Of a DNA stretch of 64,000 bases, positions 61,101 through 64,000 are shown piece by piece. Position 1 is the stretch's first letter, and each line of letters begins with the position of its first letter. The stretch spans positions 62,001-126,000 of the forward strand of contig CBDFNQ010000033.1 of NCBI GenBank assembly GCA_965250225.1. The letters are read 5' to 3'. The position numbers and the translations under genes were made by a program. Under the pieces are notes generated by a model that saw only the letters and a program-made list of their open reading frames with translations, searched no databases and had not been told where the DNA came from. Source of the DNA: CBDEUK01 sp965250225 (GTDB lineage: Bacteria > Pseudomonadota > Gammaproteobacteria > Eutrophobiales > Eutrophobiaceae).

Positions 61101-62997
61101 CACCAATGATCGCATGACTAAAATAGTTGCCCCCAACAGTGTCATAACGAACTACACCTACGATGTCTTGGGACGTCGACTAACAGAAAGTTCAAGAGAC
61201 AGAGGAACGCACACTTACACCTATGACCTGGCCGATAACGTGACCACCATCACCGAGGGCAGGGGCATCGTAGCAACGATGACCTACGATGCACTCGAAC
61301 GTCTTTCAAGCAAAACCTGGCCCAATACGATCATTGGCAAGAATGAGGATGTCACCTACACCTACGACAGCTGCGCCTTTGGTCTGGGTCACTTCTGTGC
61401 CCGGAGCGATGAGAGTGGCACTACCCGCTACAGCTACGACGCCTATGGTAATCTCACTGATTCAAGCTTCACTGAAATCGAAGGCATCATCTATAACATG
61501 AACTATGTCTATGACGATGGAGACAACATCAGTCAAATGACTTACCCCTCAGGTCGTGTTGTCAATACCAGTCGTGATGGTGTGAGACGTGTCGAAGCGA
61601 TTGACACCACCGTCAATGGAAGCCCACAAAATGTTATCAGCAATATCCAATATCGGGCGGATAATCAGATGCTTCAGTGTACCTATGGCAATGGCTTGAT
61701 CGACAGTCGAAATTACGACCTACAAGGCAGACTCACCGGTCAACGACTCAACGACAGTTTGAATTCAACGATTGACCAAAGGGATTACAGTTACGATAAA
61801 AACGGTAACATTTTGAATATTGATACAAATTTTGAGGACAATGCCTATAGCTACGATGCCCTGGATCGGCTCATCAGTGATACAATCGATACGAACGAAG
61901 CGATCACCTACGATTACGATCTGAACGATAATCGACTCTCGAAAACCCAGGGAACGGACTTTTCTGAAACCTATACCATTCCTTTTTTCCAAAACTCTAA
62001 TGGGAATAGCAATAAATTAACCAATGTTAGGGCAGTTCAAACCGGGCCAGAAATCTTACCTGTCATTCCAAGCCGAAGTATGATTTATAACGATGCAGGA
62101 CGTTTGTTTCAGCTAATGGAGGAAGGCATTTTAAAAGCCGAATATATTTACAACGACAGTGGACAAAGAACCCGAAAAACAGTTTATCAAAGCGATGGCA
62201 TTACTGTTGATTCAATAACAATTTATCATTATGACCAGATGGGCTATCTCATTACCGAGACCGATGAAACCGGAGCCTTAATCAAAGATTACATCTGGCA
62301 GGAAGGTATGATCCCACTTGCACAGATTGATAACACTCAAGGAACTGAACAAATCGTTTACCTTTACACCGATCATCTGATGACTGCAAGGCTGGCAACC
62401 GATCAAAACCAATTTATCAGCTGGCGTTGGGAAGGTGAGGCCTTTGGGAATACACCGGCCGAAGAGTTGGCAGGGTTATCGATTAATCTGAGATTTCCCG
62501 GACAATATTTCGATACAGAGACAAATTTACATTACAATCACTTTCGATATTATGATCCTGCATTAGGAAGATTTATTACCAGTGATCCTATAGGAATTTA
62601 TGTTGGACTAAACACGTATAGTTATGCATCGATGAACCCTTTAGCTGGTTTTGATATGTTTGGTTTAGAAGATGCTCAGTCAAGAGCAGAATTTATACAA
62701 AACATGAGAGACCTAGATACACGTAAAACAACAGAGGTATTAGATATTCCCGGTACCCAAAATGATTTGTTGCACAATGACGGTCGAGCCAAAAAAGCAC
62801 TAAAAGAGGGTGCTCCTATAGCAGAAAAGGCCTTGACGAGAGGATTGGATAAAATAACTGGTGATGCAAAAAAAGAACTTAAAAAGAACCTTGATTTAAA
62901 GAGACCTGACCTAAAGAAAGAAATTTTAGGAGAAGCGACGAAAAAAAAACCTGGAAAGGATGAAAGAATACGAAAAAAACAAAAAAATAGTAGATGA
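55159..62997 (+). CDS. giant secreted SBBP-propeller, Ig-like, YD/RHS repeat protein
   Basis: 2612 residues. N-terminal membrane or signal helix (about 17-40), then a domain common before SBBP propellers (about 50-250 and 286-310: LQFELNQGQVHKDVQFLSRG...FPLIIDPVLDYSTYLG). Seven SBBP blades follow (about 310-770, each with YSTYLGG-like strands), then three cadherin-like Ig repeats (about 775-1050: DATDPDGD...GLINWVP), a carboxypeptidase-regulatory-like fold (about 1053-1110), and many YD repeats. An RHS core (FDTETNLHYNHFRYYDPALG, then RFITSDPIG) lies near 2450-2510. About 110 variable, Lys-rich residues close the ORF. RHS shells often encapsulate a C-terminal toxin, but the tip here shows no motif I know. 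Residues 255-285 look inserted. Confidence 0.88.
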   Translation: MGNHHKTITNISNKMTTKTILVCVISIVCMAFISQPSILNSINPLSNLSTKNTLDKKQISVTQYYDQLPLQFELNQGQVHKDVQFLSRGLNYTLFLTNNETVLSLNNQNVSSDADNHVIRMRLEGSHEKFQYQGNQQLPGKVHYITGRDKETWNTDISTYQEVVANNVYPGIDLRYHGDQQQLEYDFVVSPGTNTDIIKLAFDGLSSLEIDDDGNLVLDTGEDQLIHKRPIVYQEINGDKISIQGEYLIVDNYDVHGCTSVAIAQAQGCAQVEQRRSSCRGCARATVGFEIGTYDPSFPLIIDPVLDYSTYLGADLNDRGLSIAVDDSGNSYIAGTTYSISYPTNNPYQASLIGTQDAFVTKLNSSGDTILYSTYLGGSGDESIDDYDDDLDVDVGMDIVVDAQGYLYISGTTNSAQDFPIVNAVQPNYGGGNLDGFVSKLSQDGSNLVFSSYLGGSKKDKVFGITLDSLNDIYVAGRTKSNDFPTVNAIQDTYAGNGDAFISKINSNGSNLIYSTYIGGANSDTAKAIIVDSNNQAVITGATKSSNTFPLLNAIQASFGGKKDSFVTKLSNDGLNYIFSTFLGGAKKDKARSIILDSQNNIIIVGSTNSDLDFPLHNAMQNSFGGDSKDGFITKLSDDGNSMLFSTYYGGEGVDNIRSVAIDDQDNIYIVGNTKSTVNISTIDAIQNQLNGTKRDIMIGKFDPNGNRIYGTYFGGSKLDKGYGIAVNSQGSVYVTGVTKSSNNFPTQNALQPLFGGGNKDAFVLKISEENPNQAPTITSSPVTTAVTGLAYSYDVDATDPDGDTLIYSLSLFPQGMSIDSNTGLINWVPDLAGDFNVSVIVDDSLGGTDTQSFVISVAQSNRPPMILSVPPTDIAVDSSYVYQILASDLDNDPLSYSLTNAPVGMTIDQGTGLINWLPVNLGSFPVNISIDDGQGGVSTQSFTLTVSASATAQPPALDPIGDQTALLGSTLTLQLNASDPDGDLLVYLAEPLPLTENMTLNKETGLFTFTPSLAQVGNHIITFIASDRRFEDSETITITVPIPGGTTRLLGKVLTTGGAPLANVRLEIDGVEAFTDANGDYLLDNLPNAGQVRLLIDGSTVDPLLGTFATVPEMIPLIAGADNQLEPAIVLLPLDAASADPVDPNTTSIITSSTFTTISGAQSEPVTLTIAPGNAIVEATGLPYSGDIHISRIEDPTQGPRPLPDDIDLSVYIAIQPFGVCYNTPAPISFPNLEEFAPGSMLDMFGLDHDTGAFEKVGEGVVSADGKTVDSIGGVVHCNSWHGFVPPPPEPPEPDQEEDNGEPKDEDPCENGACRLYKESGNMGEDHSVPSYFSLGTKRSVHLSYNSLNAKPRPIITSKSVFAPIPAPLYMSTRLAVGGIDQGFELFGATPTTIFGPRRPAIQFDASNFNTGVYPYELTEDCQFPISRRSNSYGGNIIIQNDNMSPFGAGWTLRGLHQLYVNSEGIALITEGNGKARYFTPIDPSNYDSPTGDFSVLTRNGDGSHSRRMKNGTLYNFDVNGLFTTKVDRNGNTTSYQYDNDEKLLKIIDPVGKEFNFNYFAGHIKSISDPLNRITQFVHDNEGNLITIIEPNNDERRFEYEAGSNLMIANIDQRNNRKEYTYDFAGRIKEALLPDSSKLLISPSAVDSLVDPSSGVGMDENNLAPVPTLLADIENQYTDNNGNIDITETDKRSAPIRKTDAIGRVTRHQRDEDSLPIQTIRPNTSVITRTFDTLGNPTLVREEFNGAEYQYQYDPFSLVTSYTNPNNHTTTINRDALGNPEQIINHLGHTTTLEYDSQGLVTRMVSSNGLETVYSYNTLGLPETKTETPPAGSPGTVRVTQYSYDTAGQRTQTIMPDGIVLDMLYDEKGRLTRITDNLNQKIEFTYDPYDNLIQTDTSNSDASLAMMVQRAFDNRNRRIEIRMPHNGTEDSILQRILDGNSNITGLTDPNGNATSNIFDGEDRSTENTHRLNGVTTYEYDTNDRMTKIVAPNSVITNYTYDVLGRRLTESSRDRGTHTYTYDLADNVTTITEGRGIVATMTYDALERLSSKTWPNTIIGKNEDVTYTYDSCAFGLGHFCARSDESGTTRYSYDAYGNLTDSSFTEIEGIIYNMNYVYDDGDNISQMTYPSGRVVNTSRDGVRRVEAIDTTVNGSPQNVISNIQYRADNQMLQCTYGNGLIDSRNYDLQGRLTGQRLNDSLNSTIDQRDYSYDKNGNILNIDTNFEDNAYSYDALDRLISDTIDTNEAITYDYDLNDNRLSKTQGTDFSETYTIPFFQNSNGNSNKLTNVRAVQTGPEILPVIPSRSMIYNDAGRLFQLMEEGILKAEYIYNDSGQRTRKTVYQSDGITVDSITIYHYDQMGYLITETDETGALIKDYIWQEGMIPLAQIDNTQGTEQIVYLYTDHLMTARLATDQNQFISWRWEGEAFGNTPAEELAGLSINLRFPGQYFDTETNLHYNHFRYYDPALGRFITSDPIGIYVGLNTYSYASMNPLAGFDMFGLEDAQSRAEFIQNMRDLDTRKTTEVLDIPGTQNDLLHNDGRAKKALKEGAPIAEKALTRGLDKITGDAKKELKKNLDLKRPDLKKEILGEATKKKPGKDERIRKKQKNSR
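55918..56013 (+). repeat. in-frame palindromic element inserted in the giant protein gene
   Basis: A GC-richer block that interrupts the conserved sequence between GEYLIVDNY and VGFEIGTYD. It is built of hairpins: TGTGCAT-GG-ATGCACA (55920-55935), GCACA-GGGA-TGTGC (55954-55967) and GCAAC...GTTGC around AGGA (55977-55995), the last enclosed by TGCGCA repeats (55965-55970, 56002-56007). It codes for about 31 Cys- and Ala-rich residues with no relation to the flanking domain. The first hairpin has the same GG centre as the element in the tRNA remnant at 25812-25825. Confidence 0.75.
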
Positions 62998-63103
62998 CTA
63001 TTTAAAGGAAGAGGAAAAGAAAAAAGCAGAGGAAAATGATCCTGGAGGAGAAGATGAGGAGGATGAGGAATTAGGCTTTTGCCCAATACCAAGAGATAAT
63101 TGA
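62960..63103 (+). pseudogene. frameshifted C-terminal tail of the giant RHS protein
   Basis: In the +1 frame relative to the giant ORF, 47 codons from ATG 62960 to TGA 63101-63103 encode a Lys/Glu-rich helix, an acidic stretch and the end GFCPIPRDN, which resembles the termini of complete RHS-like proteins. The frames would join if one A were removed from the run of nine A at 62941-62949. It may be a real frameshift mutation, polymerase slippage that makes both forms, or a sequencing error. Confidence 0.5.
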
Positions 63104-63127
63104 GTTTGAATGTAAATAGAAAATGAC

Positions 63128-64000
63128 ATGCCCATAAAAGTTATAAAAATATCCATCATGATACTGTCGGTCTTGGCTGTTATGATCGCACTATCTTTAT
63201 TAAGAGAACATTCTAGTCAAGATGACGAGGTAGATGAAGTCGTCATCAACTCTCTATACAAAGACGAACCCGATATTCCCCAGGCTGAAAATGTCGCCTA
63301 TGCGATCATTGGTTTTACAGCACCTGAAGATGTAGAAGACATTCACGAATACGGCCTATCTCTTGTGGATGAAGCTCTAAAAGCCAGTGCCAAGCTTCGA
63401 ACTAATAATACTCCTAAATTTAAACCCGCTGAAAACGAACTGAAAATTATAAACGAGACCGAAAAAAATGTTTGTTGGTGGAAAACCAAATATTACAAAG
63501 CGACACACGAAGAAAATTGTATGTCCAGCGACGAGGTTACTATAGTAATCGGCAGCAATCTTACATTATTGTCTCGATATATAACATGGCACAAATACAG
63601 CCAGATAAAAAGCAAAGTTTCTGAATCAAGAAATGAGGGCTTAATATTGCCCATGCATAGAATATTTTTGGCCTACCTTAGAGAATTAATACAGCGAAAT
63701 AAAATTGATTTTGCGTTGGAACTTTTGTCGGATGATATCAAGCTATGGAAAAATCTAGCTAGAGAGAATGGCACACTGATTGATAAATGGATAACAATTA
63801 ATGTGCTAAACGATGATCTAAGGATGATAGGGTTATTGACAGAGTTAGGACATTTTGATTTTTACCATCAAGAATACATGCATAACTTGTTTGAACCGAT
63901 TGGCATTAAAAATTGGGCACTAGCGGATACGTATACAGTGGAATTTAGATTGTCCGAACTAAAATACTGCCTGGACGAAGGGATAGCTTATGTTGAAGCA
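63128..64000 (+). CDS. membrane-anchored protein of unknown function, 3' end outside window
   Basis: 291 codons are open from ATG 63128 to the right edge without a stop. A single hydrophobic segment near the N-terminus (about residues 6-23, IKISIMILSVLAVMIALS) suggests a signal anchor, followed by an acidic linker and a mainly helical soluble region. Two Trp-rich spots occur (CWWKTKYY, about 118-125). I recognise no family. It starts 24 bases after the RHS tail; a role as immunity or accessory protein for the RHS tip is possible but unproven. Confidence 0.7.
   Translation, partial: MPIKVIKISIMILSVLAVMIALSLLREHSSQDDEVDEVVINSLYKDEPDIPQAENVAYAIIGFTAPEDVEDIHEYGLSLVDEALKASAKLRTNNTPKFKPAENELKIINETEKNVCWWKTKYYKATHEENCMSSDEVTIVIGSNLTLLSRYITWHKYSQIKSKVSESRNEGLILPMHRIFLAYLRELIQRNKIDFALELLSDDIKLWKNLARENGTLIDKWITINVLNDDLRMIGLLTELGHFDFYHQEYMHNLFEPIGIKNWALADTYTVEFRLSELKYCLDEGIAYVEA

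Noticed and set aside
62676..63092. 138-codon antisense ORF rich in Phe, Leu and Ser near the RHS tip
   Set aside because: Its composition is the complement of Lys/Glu codons of the sense frame; no start signal or domain is seen.

Overview
The window comes from a moderately AT-rich, motile gammaproteobacterium. The evidence is the single-polar-flagellum style gene order (fliLMNOPQR-flhBAFG-fliA-cheYZAB-motCD-parC-parP-cheW) seen in Pseudomonas and Vibrio relatives, an AceK that regulates isocitrate dehydrogenase, a class I PhaC polyhydroxyalkanoate synthase, and an Xps-ordered type II secretion system. I cannot place it to genus. The CO-oxidation genes suggest a facultative carboxydotroph or CO scavenger, probably aquatic.

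Layout. 1-5.7 kb: 5' part of a HerA-like ATPase (DUF853) on the minus strand, phaC on the plus strand, and an icd-aceK pair on the minus strand that places the enzyme and its kinase/phosphatase in one unit. 6-25.5 kb: one long plus-strand flagellar and chemotaxis supercluster, opened by a very good sigma-54 promoter before fliL. It covers the export gate (FliOPQR, FlhA, FlhB), switch (FliM, FliN), regulators of number and position (FlhF, FlhG), sigma-28, chemotaxis proteins, an extra stator pair (MotCD) and the ParC/ParP array-positioning pair. 25.6-28.3 kb: tRNA-Ser(GGA) with a strong terminator, a broken copy of its 3' end carrying a palindromic element, then moaA, a CBS-domain protein and an outer-membrane beta-barrel protein on the minus strand. 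28.8-43 kb: a form I type aerobic CO dehydrogenase island in the order coxM-S-L-G-D-E-F, a MocA-like cytidylyltransferase, coxI and a membrane protein, continuing into the molybdate transporter modB-C-A and a membrane-bound MHYT-LytTR regulator. It ends with a second MHYT gene that carries an in-frame stop. The island holds enzyme, maturation factors, molybdenum supply and a candidate sensor. 43-53.6 kb: type II secretion genes gspE-F-G-H-I-J-K-L-M-N(C)-D on the minus strand. 54-64 kb: divergent from gspE, two secreted proteins: a 362-residue protein and a 2612-residue protein with an SBBP beta-propeller, Ig-like repeats, YD repeats and an RHS core. An apparently frameshifted tail follows, then an unrecognised membrane-anchored protein that runs off the window.

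The most unusual observations are these. (1) Palindromic elements built from hairpins with GGA loops are inserted once in a duplicated tRNA-Ser 3' end and once, in frame, inside the 2612-residue protein. (2) The second MHYT gene has an amber codon and has lost histidine in two of its three motifs. (3) The CoxL active-site loop reads AYRCSLR instead of the form I AYRCSFR. (4) The CheA linker has three acidic repeats that resemble the CheZ tail. (5) The RHS tail is broken at a run of nine A residues.

All calls come from reading the sequence and from family knowledge. No database search was run.
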